DNA of 64,000 bases from Nocardioides kribbensis (GTDB lineage: Bacteria > Actinomycetota > Actinomycetes > Propionibacteriales > Nocardioidaceae). The notes under the pieces are model-generated. The model saw only the letters and a program-made list of their open reading frames with translations, did not search any database and had not been told where the DNA came from. The translations under genes and the position numbers were made by a program. Shown piece after piece: positions 51,286 to 60,070 of this stretch (the stretch's first letter is position 1; the number at the start of each line of letters is the position of its first letter). The stretch lies in contig NZ_JADCLL010000001.1 in assembly GCF_015070375.1 (NCBI RefSeq), positions 808,501-872,500 on the forward strand, given 5' to 3'.

Positions 51286-52806
51286 TCAGGCGCTGCCGTA
51301 CGGCGTGAGCAGCTGGTCGACCGGGGCGAAGGCGTCGGTGAGCACCTCGGCGTCGCCGGTGAAGGCGTCGAGGTCGGCGTCGGCGCGCACCTCCCACGCC
51401 AGGTCGCGGCCCTCCAGGCCGGCCGCCAGCGCCGCGAGGTCGAGGGGCCGGTCGGAGCCGACGACCACGACGTTGCCGCCCGCGGTGCCGGCGAAGGCCG
51501 CCGGCCGGGCGAGCACGGCGACGTGGTCGAAGACCTCCCGCAGCGTCGCCGTCTCGGCCCGCACGAAGGCCAGCGGGCCGTGGTCGATGAGGTTCATGAC
51601 GTAGACGCCGTCGGGCCGCAGCACGCGGCGCACGTCGTCGACGGCCTCGACCGTCGTGAGGTGCCACGGCACGGAGACCCCTCCGAAGGCATCGCCCACC
51701 ACGAGGTCGCGGCTGTCGTCGGCGAGCCGGTCGAGGCCCAAGCGCCCGTCCTCGACACGCACCTCGAGGTCGGGACCGGTCTCGAGCCCGAGCCGGTCGC
51801 GGTCGACCTCGATCACCCCCGCGTCGATCTCGGAGACCACGCTCGAGGTGCCGGGCCTGACCTCGGCGAGGTAGCGCGGCAGCGTCAGCCCGCCGCCGCC
51901 GAGGTGGAAGGCCTCGAGGGCCTCGCCGGCGGGGAAGGCGGTGTCGACGACCGTGGCCGCGGCCTGCACGTACTCGAAGTCGAGGTAGGTCGGGTCGGAG
52001 AGGTCGACGTAGGAGTTGCGCACCCCGTCGAGCACCAGCACCCGGCCGTCGGGCCGCTCCGGGTCGTCCTCGACGACCGCGCAGTGGTAGGTCGTCTCCA
52101 CGTCGCAGCCGCCGGGGGCCACGGCGGCGCCGAGTCCCGCGGCGCCGACCAGCAGGAGGGCGGCCGCGCCGGCGCGCCAGCCGCGCACACGCCAGTCGGC
52201 CGCGACCCCCGCGAGCACGAGCAGCACGCCGAGACCCACCAGGATCGTGCTGACCGGCACCGTCGAGACCAGCACGAACCCGGTCACGACCGTGCCGGCG
52301 ATGGACCCGGCGGTGCCGAGCCCGGAGAGCCGGCCCACGACCGTGCCGGTCTCGGCCAGGGTCGTCAGCCGCAGCTTGGTCACCATCGGCGTCACCGCCG
52401 CCAGCAGGGCGCCGGGCACGAGGATGGTCAGCGTCGCGGTCGGCAGCAGCAGTCCGCCCGAGTCGAGCTCGGCGGCGCTGCGCACCAGCAGGGGGGTCAG
52501 CGCCACGACCACCCCCGAGACGGCCAGCAGCGCGCCGAGGGTGCGCCGCGGGTCGACGACGTCGGCGGCGCGACCGCCCGCCCAGGAGCCGAGGGCGATC
52601 GCGGCCAGCGCGATCCCGATGACCACGGTGTTGGTCTCGAGGGTGAGCCCGAGGTAGGGCGCCAGCAGCCGCAGCGCCACCAGCTCGACCACGAGCACGG
52701 CCGCCGAGGAGCCGAAGACCAGCGCACCCGCGGCGCGCGGGCCCAGGCCCGTGGCCGGGGTGCCGGCCGGGGTGCCGGCCGGCGTGCCGGTGGGGTCGGG
52801 GGTCAT
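51286..52806 (-). CDS. Spermidine synthase-like protein with N-terminal membrane domain
   Basis: A 506-residue fusion: after a GTPAGTPAG-type N-terminal repeat come about seven membrane helices (GALVFGSSAAVLVVELVALRLLAPYLG onwards to residue 250), then a Rossmann methyltransferase-like spermidine synthase domain with FHLGGGGLTLPRYL, SEIDAGVIEVDR (nucleotide site) and VVGDAFGGVSVPWHL (the usual catalytic Asp in DAF). Such fusions are widespread but their product is unproven; polyamine formation is not assured. The ATG overlaps the deoA stop (ATGA). Confidence 0.82.
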   Translation of the reverse strand: MTPDPTGTPAGTPAGTPATGLGPRAAGALVFGSSAAVLVVELVALRLLAPYLGLTLETNTVVIGIALAAIALGSWAGGRAADVVDPRRTLGALLAVSGVVVALTPLLVRSAAELDSGGLLLPTATLTILVPGALLAAVTPMVTKLRLTTLAETGTVVGRLSGLGTAGSIAGTVVTGFVLVSTVPVSTILVGLGVLLVLAGVAADWRVRGWRAGAAALLLVGAAGLGAAVAPGGCDVETTYHCAVVEDDPERPDGRVLVLDGVRNSYVDLSDPTYLDFEYVQAAATVVDTAFPAGEALEAFHLGGGGLTLPRYLAEVRPGTSSVVSEIDAGVIEVDRDRLGLETGPDLEVRVEDGRLGLDRLADDSRDLVVGDAFGGVSVPWHLTTVEAVDDVRRVLRPDGVYVMNLIDHGPLAFVRAETATLREVFDHVAVLARPAAFAGTAGGNVVVVGSDRPLDLAALAAGLEGRDLAWEVRADADLDAFTGDAEVLTDAFAPVDQLLTPYGSA

Positions 52807-54089
52807 CCCACGCGGTCGATGACGATCGGGCCGACGGCGACCTCGGTGCCGGCGGGCACGACGTCGTAGCCGCCCTCCAGCGAGGCCAGGGCGCGCTCGA
52901 AGCGGGCCGGCTCGTCGGTGTGCAGCGTGAGCAGCGGCTCGCCCGCGCGCACGGCGTCGCCCGGGCGGGCGTGCCACACGACCCCGGCGCCGGCCTGCAC
53001 CGGGTCCTCCTTGCGGGCACGGCCCGCACCCAGGCGCCACGCGGCCATGCCCACGGCCATCGCGTCGAGGCGGCTGAGGACACCGTCGGCCGGGGCGGTG
53101 ACGACGTGCTGCTCGCGGGCCACCGGCAGCGTGGCGTCGGGGTCGCCGCCCTGGGCGGCGACCATGGCCCGCCAGGCGTCCATGGCCGACCCGTCGGCGA
53201 GCCGGTCGGCGGGGTCGACGTCGGTGACGCCGGCCGCGGTGAGCATCTCGCGGGCCAGCGCCACGGTGAGCTCGACGACGTCGGCGGGTCCGCCACCGGC
53301 GAGGACCTCCACCGACTCGCCCACCTCGAGGGCGTTGCCGGCGGTCAGGCCGAGCGGGGTCGACATGTCGGTGAGCAGGGCGACCGTGCGCACGCCGGCG
53401 TCGGTGCCGAGGGCGACCATCGTCTCCGCCAGCTCGCGGGCCCGGTCGACGGACTTCATGAACGCCCCGGTGCCGACCTTGACGTCGAGCACCAGGGCGC
53501 CGGTGCCCTCGGCGATCTTCTTGCTCATGATCGAGGAGGCGATGAGCGGGATCGCCTCGACCGTGCCGGTGACGTCGCGCAGGGCGTAGAGCTTCTTGTC
53601 GGCCGGGGCGAGCCCGTCGCCGGCGGCGCAGATGACCGCGCCGACCGACTCCAGCTGGGCCATCATCTCCTCGTTCGACAGCGCGGCGCGCCAGCCGGGG
53701 ATCGACTCGAGCTTGTCGAGGGTGCCGCCGGTGTGGCCCAGGCCGCGACCCGAGAGCTGCGGCACGGCCACGCCGCAGGCGGCGACGAGCGGGGCGAGCG
53801 GGAGGGTGATCTTGTCGCCCACGCCACCGGTGGAGTGCTTGTCGGCGGTGGGCCGCGAGAGCGAGGAGAAGTCCATGCGCTCCCCCGACGCGATCATCGC
53901 GGCGGTCCAGCGGGCGATCTCGGCGCGGTCCATGCCGTTGAGCAGGATCGCCATCGCCAGCGCCGACATCTGCTCGTCGGCGACCTCGCCGCGGGTGTAG
54001 GCGTCGACGACCCAGTCGACCTGGCTGTCGCTGAGGCGCTGGCCGTCGCGCTTGGTCGTGATGACCTCGACCGCGTCGTGCTTGCTCAC
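52803..54089 (-). CDS. deoA: Thymidine phosphorylase
   Basis: A 428-residue pyrimidine nucleoside phosphorylase that makes deoxyribose-1-phosphate and thymine. Motifs are KHSTGGVGDKITLPLAPLVAACGVAVPQLSGRGLGHTGGTLDKLESIPG, SIMSKKIAEGTGALVLDVKVGTGAFMK and the C-terminal domain ending AVGPIVIDRVG. The GTG has an AAGGAG site. Starts 57 bases after cdd; likely one transcript with the nucleoside importer upstream. Confidence 0.96.
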   Translation of the reverse strand: MSKHDAVEVITTKRDGQRLSDSQVDWVVDAYTRGEVADEQMSALAMAILLNGMDRAEIARWTAAMIASGERMDFSSLSRPTADKHSTGGVGDKITLPLAPLVAACGVAVPQLSGRGLGHTGGTLDKLESIPGWRAALSNEEMMAQLESVGAVICAAGDGLAPADKKLYALRDVTGTVEAIPLIASSIMSKKIAEGTGALVLDVKVGTGAFMKSVDRARELAETMVALGTDAGVRTVALLTDMSTPLGLTAGNALEVGESVEVLAGGGPADVVELTVALAREMLTAAGVTDVDPADRLADGSAMDAWRAMVAAQGGDPDATLPVAREQHVVTAPADGVLSRLDAMAVGMAAWRLGAGRARKEDPVQAGAGVVWHARPGDAVRAGEPLLTLHTDEPARFERALASLEGGYDVVPAGTEVAVGPIVIDRVG

Positions 54090-54145
54090 GTGGGGCTCCT
54101 TGTCGACGGCTCCGTCGCCGTCACCGTTGGGCTGGGACCGGCACC

Positions 54146-54571
54146 CTAGGACAGGTCGTCGGGTCCGAAGGCATCCGGCAGCACCTCGGCCATGGTGCGC
54201 AGCCCGGAGACGGTCCACAGCTGCAGCTCACGACCGCCGTTCTCGAACAGCAGCTGGCGGCAGCGCCCGCACGGCATGATGACCGCGCCGTCGCCGTTGA
54301 CGCACACGAAGTGCGTCAGCCGGCCCCCGCCGGTCAGGTGCAGCTGGCCCACGAGGCCGCACTCCGCGCACAGCGTCACGCCGTACGCCGCGTTCTCGAC
54401 GTTGCAGCCGGCCACGGTGCGCCCGTCGTCGACCCGCGCCGCCGCGCCCACCGCGAAGCGGGAGTAGGGGGCGTAGGCGTGCGTCGCCGCCTCGACCGCG
54501 ACGGCCCGCAGGGCCGCCCAGTCGAAGCCGTCCGGGGAGTCCGGGACGTCCAGGACGTCGGGGGCGGCCAC
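54146..54571 (-). CDS. cdd: Cytidine deaminase
   Basis: A 141-residue zinc enzyme converting (deoxy)cytidine to (deoxy)uridine. Zinc ligands Cys68 (CAEC), Cys101 and Cys104 (MPCGRC) and catalytic Glu70 are present, as is AGCNVENAAYG. One base separates it from the stop of the upstream permease gene, so it belongs to the importer operon. Confidence 0.96.
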   Translation of the reverse strand: MAAPDVLDVPDSPDGFDWAALRAVAVEAATHAYAPYSRFAVGAAARVDDGRTVAGCNVENAAYGVTLCAECGLVGQLHLTGGGRLTHFVCVNGDGAVIMPCGRCRQLLFENGGRELQLWTVSGLRTMAEVLPDAFGPDDLS

Positions 54572-54572
54572 G

Positions 54573-55901
54573 TCAGGCCTTCACGAACGGCTCGCCGTCG
54601 GCGGCGGGTGGTCGCACCCGTCCGACGAAGCCGGCCACGACGATGACGGTGGCGAGGTAGGGCAGGGCGCCGATCAGGTCGCCGGGGATCCGGTCGACCA
54701 GGCTCAGCTGGGTGCCGAGGTTGCGCATGAACCCGAAGAACACCGCGGCCAGCGCGGCCCAGACCGGGTGCCAGCGACCCATGATGACCGCGGCGAGGGC
54801 GATGAAGCCCGTGCCGGCCGACATCTCCTTGTCGAAGGCCCCGGAGCTGCCGACGGTGTAGTAGGCGCCGCCGAGACCGGCCAGCAGGCCGCCGAAGAGC
54901 ACCGCCTGCCAGCGCAGCCGGTTGACCTTGATGCCCACGGTGTCGGCGGCCTTGGGGTGCTCGCCGACCGCGCGCACCCGCAGGCCCCAGCGGGTCTGGA
55001 AGAGCAGCAGCGCGACGACCACGACCGCGGCGTAGGTGAGGTAGACCAGGATCGTCTGCTCGAAGAGCGCCTGGCCGATCACCGGGATGTCGCTGAGCAC
55101 GGGCACGGCCAGCGGCTCGAGCGGGTCGGGGTTGTTGAGGCGACCGGTGCTCTCGCTGGGGATCTGGCCCAGCAGGAAGCCGGTCAGGCCGGTGGCGAAG
55201 GCGACGATGACGACGCCGAGCACCACCTGGTTGACCTGGTAGCGCAGCGCGAAGAGACCCAGGATCGCCGAGACGAGCATGCCGGCGAGCGCGCCGCCGA
55301 GCAGGCCGAAGGGCGCGCACAGCCACAGCGGGATGAAGGCCAGCGACGACAGCGCGATGCTGGCGAAGAGCGAGGCCGAGAAGGCGCCGGCGAGGAACTG
55401 GCCCTCGATGGCGATGTTGATGACGCCGGCCCGCTCGCACACCACGCCGGCCAGTGCGCCGAGCACCAGCGGGGTGGCGATGCTGATCGTGCCGGGGATC
55501 GGGTTGGAGATCGAGGCCTGGAAGCCCTCGCCCTGGTCGGCGAAGGCCCACGCCATGAAGGCGACGTAGAACGACAGCCCGACCAGCACGTAGAGCAGGA
55601 GCCCGAGTCCGCCGCGGGGCACGCGGTTGAGGGCGGCGAGCACCACGCCGGCCAGGGCGAGCACCAGGGCGACCCAGTTGACCAGGGAGCCGTCGAGGGA
55701 GCGCGGCTGGCTGTCGGCCGAGCGCTGGGCCTCGAGCAGGTAGGTGACCGAGAAGCTGTCGGTGGTGAGCCGGAAGAGCAGCACCATCGCGGCGGCCAGG
55801 GCGAAGACCACCACCAGCCGCACCTGACGGCGCACGTCGGCCCGGTCGCGCACCTGCTCCTCGGGGGCCTCGCTGCGTGCGGGGGCGTCGACGACGCTCA
55901 T
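54573..55901 (-). CDS. Nucleoside ABC transporter permease (second)
   Basis: A 442-residue permease of the BMP/nucleoside (branched-chain-like) ABC family with about ten helices. Visible are CERAGVINIAIEGQFLAGAFSA, GLRVRAVGEHPKAADTVGI (the coupling helix) and GFIALAAVIMGRWHPVWAALAAVFFGF. The ATG overlaps the upstream permease stop as ATGA. Confidence 0.92.
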   Translation of the reverse strand: MSVVDAPARSEAPEEQVRDRADVRRQVRLVVVFALAAAMVLLFRLTTDSFSVTYLLEAQRSADSQPRSLDGSLVNWVALVLALAGVVLAALNRVPRGGLGLLLYVLVGLSFYVAFMAWAFADQGEGFQASISNPIPGTISIATPLVLGALAGVVCERAGVINIAIEGQFLAGAFSASLFASIALSSLAFIPLWLCAPFGLLGGALAGMLVSAILGLFALRYQVNQVVLGVVIVAFATGLTGFLLGQIPSESTGRLNNPDPLEPLAVPVLSDIPVIGQALFEQTILVYLTYAAVVVVALLLFQTRWGLRVRAVGEHPKAADTVGIKVNRLRWQAVLFGGLLAGLGGAYYTVGSSGAFDKEMSAGTGFIALAAVIMGRWHPVWAALAAVFFGFMRNLGTQLSLVDRIPGDLIGALPYLATVIVVAGFVGRVRPPAADGEPFVKA

Positions 55902-57121
55902 CCTCCCCATCCCTTCGCCTCGACGCTGGAGCCCTGCCCGCGTCCCTTGATCCGGAAGATGCCGCGCACCAGGGCCGGTGCGGCGACGAACAGCACGATG
56001 AGCGCCTGGAGCACCTGCGAGAGCTCCGGGGCGATGCCGGCGGCGCCCTGCATCGACAGGCCTCCGGCCGAGAGCGCCCCGAAGAGCAGACCGGCCAGGA
56101 CCGTGCCGACGGGGGTGGCCCGGCCCAGCAGGGCGACCGTGATGGCGTCGAAGCCCACGGTGCCGGCGACCTGGTCGGTCACCGAGTTCTGCTGGCCCAG
56201 CACCGTCATCGTGACCGCCAGCCCGGCCAGCACGCCGGCCAGCGTCATCGCGGTGACGTAGACGCGGGGCACGCTCATGCCGGCGGTGCGGGCGGCGTCG
56301 GGGTTGGCGCCGACGGCGCGCATCTCGAAGCCCAGCGTGCTGCGCTCCAGCAGCCACCACACGACGAGGGCGGCCAGCACGGCCAGCACGATCCCGAGGT
56401 GCAGGTTGCCGATCGCGGGGAAGGTCGCGCTGTCGTCGACCGGCGGGGAGAGCTTGTTGTCGCTGTTGGGGCGCTGGAAGGCCTCGAGACCGAGGAAGTA
56501 GAGCACCACGAAGCGGGCGACGTTGTTGAGCATGATCGTGGTGATCACCTCGTGGGCGCCGGTGCGGGCCTTGAGCAGCCCGATCACCCCGCCCCACAGC
56601 GCGCCGGCCACCAGCGCCGCGAGCAGCGCCACGAGCGCGTGCAGCCCGGTGGGCAGGTCCCAGGTGAAGCCGACGTAGCCCGCGGCGAGGCCCGCGACCA
56701 GCATCTGGCCCTGGGCGCCGATGTTGAACAGCCCGGCACGGAAGGCCAGGCTCACGCCCAGGCCGGCGCAGATGAGCGGGGCGGCGCGGTTGAGGGTGCG
56801 GGTGAGGGCGTCGGCGCCGCCGAGCGAGCCGTTGACCAGCGCGGCGTAGCCGTCGCCGACCGCCTCGCCGGCGAACCGGAAGAAGTCCCAGGGATAGCTG
56901 AAGAAGTACGGCAGCGAGCCCAGCACGCGCTCGGTGGAGAACACGATGAGCACCGCGCCGACCACGAGCGCCAGCACGACGGCCAGCACGCTGTCGACGA
57001 CGGTCGGCACGAAGGCGGAGGCGTCGAAGCGCCGGCGCGGCGCCGCGGCGGCCTCGTGGGGGTCGACCCGCTCGGGGTCGACGACGGGCGGGGCGGCGGG
57101 GCCCTTCTGCGGGTCGCTCAT
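55898..57121 (-). CDS. Nucleoside ABC transporter permease (first)
   Basis: A 407-residue permease with a basic cytoplasmic N-terminus and about nine helices. FRAGLFNIGAQGQMLVAGL and GFEMRAVGANPDAARTAGM correspond to the same functional segments as in the second permease. It pairs with it to form the membrane channel. The ATG overlaps the ATPase stop as ATGA. Confidence 0.92.
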   Translation of the reverse strand: MSDPQKGPAAPPVVDPERVDPHEAAAAPRRRFDASAFVPTVVDSVLAVVLALVVGAVLIVFSTERVLGSLPYFFSYPWDFFRFAGEAVGDGYAALVNGSLGGADALTRTLNRAAPLICAGLGVSLAFRAGLFNIGAQGQMLVAGLAAGYVGFTWDLPTGLHALVALLAALVAGALWGGVIGLLKARTGAHEVITTIMLNNVARFVVLYFLGLEAFQRPNSDNKLSPPVDDSATFPAIGNLHLGIVLAVLAALVVWWLLERSTLGFEMRAVGANPDAARTAGMSVPRVYVTAMTLAGVLAGLAVTMTVLGQQNSVTDQVAGTVGFDAITVALLGRATPVGTVLAGLLFGALSAGGLSMQGAAGIAPELSQVLQALIVLFVAAPALVRGIFRIKGRGQGSSVEAKGWGG

Positions 57122-58683
57122 GCCGCTCCTCCCCCGGTGCCGTGGGTGCCGGCGCCGGTGGCGCCGGTGGCCCCGGCCTGGTCGGTGTCCGTGGCGCCGG
57201 CCATCATCAGGCCGATCTCCTCTCGGGGGATGTCGGGGGTGGCGGTGCCGACGATGCGGCCGTCGTACATGACCGCGATCCGGTCGGAGAGCGCGAAGAC
57301 CTCGTCGAGCTCGGTCGACACGATGATCACCGCCGTGCCCTTGTCGCGCTCCTCGACGATGCGCTTGTGGATGAACTCGATGGAGCCGACGTCGACGCCG
57401 CGGGTGGGCTGGGAGGCGATGAGCACCTTGAGCGGGCGGGAGAACTCCCGGGCCACGACGACCTTCTGCTGGTTGCCGCCCGAGAGCGCGCTGACGGGGG
57501 TCTCCATGGTCTCGGTGCGGATGTCGAACTCCTCGATGCGCTGGCGGGCGTTGGCCTCGATGGCGCCCAGGCGCAGCGCGGGGCCGCTGGCGAACCGCTC
57601 GCTGCGGAAGAGGTCGAGCACGAGGTTCTCGCGCACGCTGAAGGAGCCGACGTAGCCGTCGTGGGAGCGGTCCTCGGGCACGTAGCCGATGCCGTCCTCC
57701 AGGCTCTGGCGCGGGCCGTGGCGGCTGATGTCGCGACCGTCGAGCCAGATCTCGCCGGCGTCGGGACGCACGAGCCCGAGCAGCGACTTGATCAGCTCGG
57801 TCTGCCCGTTGCCCTGCACGCCGGCGATGCCGAGCACCTCACCGGCGCGGGCGACGAAGGAGACGTCCTTGACGACCTGGTGGCCGCGGGGGTCGATGAC
57901 GGTGACGTTGCGGGCCTCCAGCACCGGCTCGCCGACCGCGGCGGCGGCCTTGTCGACGACCAGCTGCACGGAGCGGCCGACCATCATCTCGGCCAGCTCG
58001 GCCTCGCTGGCGGTGGGCTCGGCGGTGCCGACGACCTTGCCGCGGCGGATGACGCTGATCCGGTCGCCGACGGCGCGGACCTCGCGCAGCTTGTGGGTGA
58101 TGAAGATGATCGAGGTGCCCTGGGCGCGCAGCTCGCGCATGATGCCCATGAGCTCGTCGATCTCCTGCGGGGTCAGCACCGCGGTCGGCTCGTCGAGGAT
58201 GAGCACCTTCGCCTCGTTGGCCAGCGCCTTGATGATCTCGACGCGCTGCTGCACGCCGACGGGGAGGTCCTCCACGAGGGCCTCGGGGTCGACGGCGAGC
58301 CGGTAGCGCTCGGAGAGCTCGCGCACCAGCCGTGAGGCGGCCTTGCGGTCGAGCACGCCGAGGCCGCGGGTGCGCTCGCGCCCGAGCATGACGTTCTCGG
58401 CGACGGTGAAGGGCGGCACGAGCATGAAGTGCTGGTGCACCATGCCGATGCCGGCGGCGATGGCGTCGGCCGGCGAGGCGAAGGCCACCGGCTCCCCGTC
58501 GACCAGGATCTCGCCCTCGGAGGGGTCGAGCAGGCCGTAGAGCATGTTCATCAGCGTGGACTTGCCGGCGCCGTTCTCGCCGAGCAGGCAGTGGATCTCA
58601 CCGGGCCTGATCGTGAGGTCGATGCCGTCGTTGGCGGTGAAGGAGCCGAACCGCCTGGTCAGGCCCCTGATCTCGAGTTCCAT
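57118..58683 (-). CDS. Nucleoside ABC transporter ATPase (two ABC domains)
   Basis: A 521-residue tandem ATPase. Domain one has Walker A GENGAGKST near residue 35 and the signature region VGVQQRVEIIKALANEAKVLILDEPTAVLTPQE; domain two has a degenerate Walker A (GVQGNGQTEL) and LSGGNQQKVVVAREFSRPLKVLIASQPTRGVD. The degenerate second site is usual in this family (RbsA/YufO type). First gene of the permease-cdd-deoA unit, 170 bases downstream of the lipoprotein gene across a strong hairpin. Confidence 0.94.
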   Translation of the reverse strand: MELEIRGLTRRFGSFTANDGIDLTIRPGEIHCLLGENGAGKSTLMNMLYGLLDPSEGEILVDGEPVAFASPADAIAAGIGMVHQHFMLVPPFTVAENVMLGRERTRGLGVLDRKAASRLVRELSERYRLAVDPEALVEDLPVGVQQRVEIIKALANEAKVLILDEPTAVLTPQEIDELMGIMRELRAQGTSIIFITHKLREVRAVGDRISVIRRGKVVGTAEPTASEAELAEMMVGRSVQLVVDKAAAAVGEPVLEARNVTVIDPRGHQVVKDVSFVARAGEVLGIAGVQGNGQTELIKSLLGLVRPDAGEIWLDGRDISRHGPRQSLEDGIGYVPEDRSHDGYVGSFSVRENLVLDLFRSERFASGPALRLGAIEANARQRIEEFDIRTETMETPVSALSGGNQQKVVVAREFSRPLKVLIASQPTRGVDVGSIEFIHKRIVEERDKGTAVIIVSTELDEVFALSDRIAVMYDGRIVGTATPDIPREEIGLMMAGATDTDQAGATGATGAGTHGTGGGAA

Positions 58684-58743
58684 CTACTCCCTCACGACGT
58701 ACGTCGGCCGCTCCCCCGAGATGGCCGGGGGACGACCCTAGAC

Positions 58744-58782
58744 CCGACAGGTCGGGGCGGGGTCCCCGCCCCGACCTGTCGG
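58744..58782. terminator. 39-bp perfect inverted repeat between lipoprotein and ATPase genes
   Basis: Two 19-base arms (58744-58762 and 58764-58782) are exact complements around a single T. It lies 71 bases past the lipoprotein stop and 60 bases before the ATPase start. It should terminate most lipoprotein transcripts or allow partial read-through, which would set a higher level of binding protein than of ATPase and permeases. Confidence 0.75.
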
Positions 58783-58853
58783 AGGTGGTGCTGTGCTGCT
58801 GGTGTGCTGCTGGTGTGGTGCTGGTCGGCCGGACCGGCCGGTGGCGCGGCGTG

Positions 58854-59960
58854 TCAGCCGACGGTGATCTCGCCGTCGATGATCTGCTGCTTGAGGTCCT
58901 CGATCGTGGCCTGGAGCTCCTCGTCGACGTCGTCGCTGAACGGGGCGAGCTTGACGCCCTCGTTCTCCAGCGTGCCGACGTAGACCTCGTTGGAGAACTC
59001 GTCCTCGGCGGAGGCGAGCACGGCGTCCTGCACGGCGACGTCCATGCCCTTCATGACCGAGGTCAGCAGCACGTCGCAGTACTCCTCGGCCGAGACGCAG
59101 CCGTCGGTGTCGACCCAGATCGCCTTGACGTCGTTGTCCTGGGCGGCCTGCAGGCCACCGAGGCCCGCGGGGCCGGCGACCGGGAAGATGACGTCGGCGC
59201 CCTGGTTGATCATCTCGGTGGCCGTCGACTGGCCGAGGTTCTTGTCCTCGAAGTCGTTGGTGAAGGAGCCCTCGGCGGACTCGGGGTCCCAACCGATGAC
59301 CTGCACGTCGGAGCCGGTGTCCTCGTTGTAGCGCTCGACGCCCTGCACGAAGCCGGTCATGAAGATGGTGACCGTGGGGATGTTCAGGCCGCCGAAGGTG
59401 CCGACGACGCCGGACTCGGAGGAGGCCGCGGCGGTGTAGCCGGCCAGGAAGGAGGGCTCGGCGGTGTTGAAGGTGAGGCCCTTGACGTTGGCCGGGGCGG
59501 TGTTGTCGCCCTTGTCGTCGGTGTAGGCGAAGTCGACGATGGAGAAGTCGACGTCCTTGTTCTTCTTCGCGGCGGCCAGGGTGGAGTCGCCGAGGAGGAA
59601 GCCGACGGTGGTGATCGAGTTGCAGCCCTGGCTGACCAGCTCGTTGATGTTGTCGTTGAACTCGGAGGGGTCGTTCGACTCGATGTCGGCCTCCTGCATC
59701 CCGTAGGCCTCGACCGCGTCGCGCAGGCCCTGGCGGGAGGTCTGGTTGAACGACTTGTCGTCGAAGCCGCCCGAGTCGGAGACCATGCAGGCCTTGAAGT
59801 CGGGGAACTGCTGGCTCGGGTCGGCCGAGGCCGACTCCGAGGTGCTCTCGGACGGCGTCGACGCGGGGTCCTCGCCGGCGTCGGTCTCGCGCTCGCCGCA
59901 CGCGGACAGGGACAGGGCGACCATGGTGGCCACCGCAGCGATTCGGGCCGTCTTCTTCAC
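58854..59960 (-). CDS. bmpA: BMP-family nucleoside-binding lipoprotein
   Basis: A 368-residue ABC substrate-binding lipoprotein: signal KKTARIAAVATMVALSLSAC with lipobox LSAC, Ser/Thr/Glu linker, then the BMP domain with DSGGFDDKSFNQTSRQGL, GFLLGDSTLAAAKKNKDVDFSIVD, AGYTAAASSESGVVGTFGG and VIFPVAGPAGLGG. It should capture purine or pyrimidine nucleosides. GTG at 59960 has an AGGAGGAT site; an in-frame ATG at 60008 six bases after a TAGGGT hexamer is an alternative. Confidence 0.92.
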   Translation of the reverse strand: MKKTARIAAVATMVALSLSACGERETDAGEDPASTPSESTSESASADPSQQFPDFKACMVSDSGGFDDKSFNQTSRQGLRDAVEAYGMQEADIESNDPSEFNDNINELVSQGCNSITTVGFLLGDSTLAAAKKNKDVDFSIVDFAYTDDKGDNTAPANVKGLTFNTAEPSFLAGYTAAASSESGVVGTFGGLNIPTVTIFMTGFVQGVERYNEDTGSDVQVIGWDPESAEGSFTNDFEDKNLGQSTATEMINQGADVIFPVAGPAGLGGLQAAQDNDVKAIWVDTDGCVSAEEYCDVLLTSVMKGMDVAVQDAVLASAEDEFSNEVYVGTLENEGVKLAPFSDDVDEELQATIEDLKQQIIDGEITVG

Positions 59961-60014
59961 GGCGATCCTCCTGGGTTCGTGACTGGCACCCCGCAGCGCG
60001 GGGCACATCGCGTC

Positions 60015-60020
60015 ACCCTA
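60015..60020 (-). promoter_or_regulatory. -10 element TAGGGT of the lipoprotein gene
   Basis: Predicts a transcript starting near 60008, which is either a 48-base leader with a small CCCCGC-GCT-GCGGGG hairpin or a leaderless start at an in-frame ATG. Confidence 0.5.
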
Positions 60021-60070
60021 GGTGGGCCCGGACGCCTTGTGCGCCCCGCGAGCCGAATTTCGTGAGGTTG

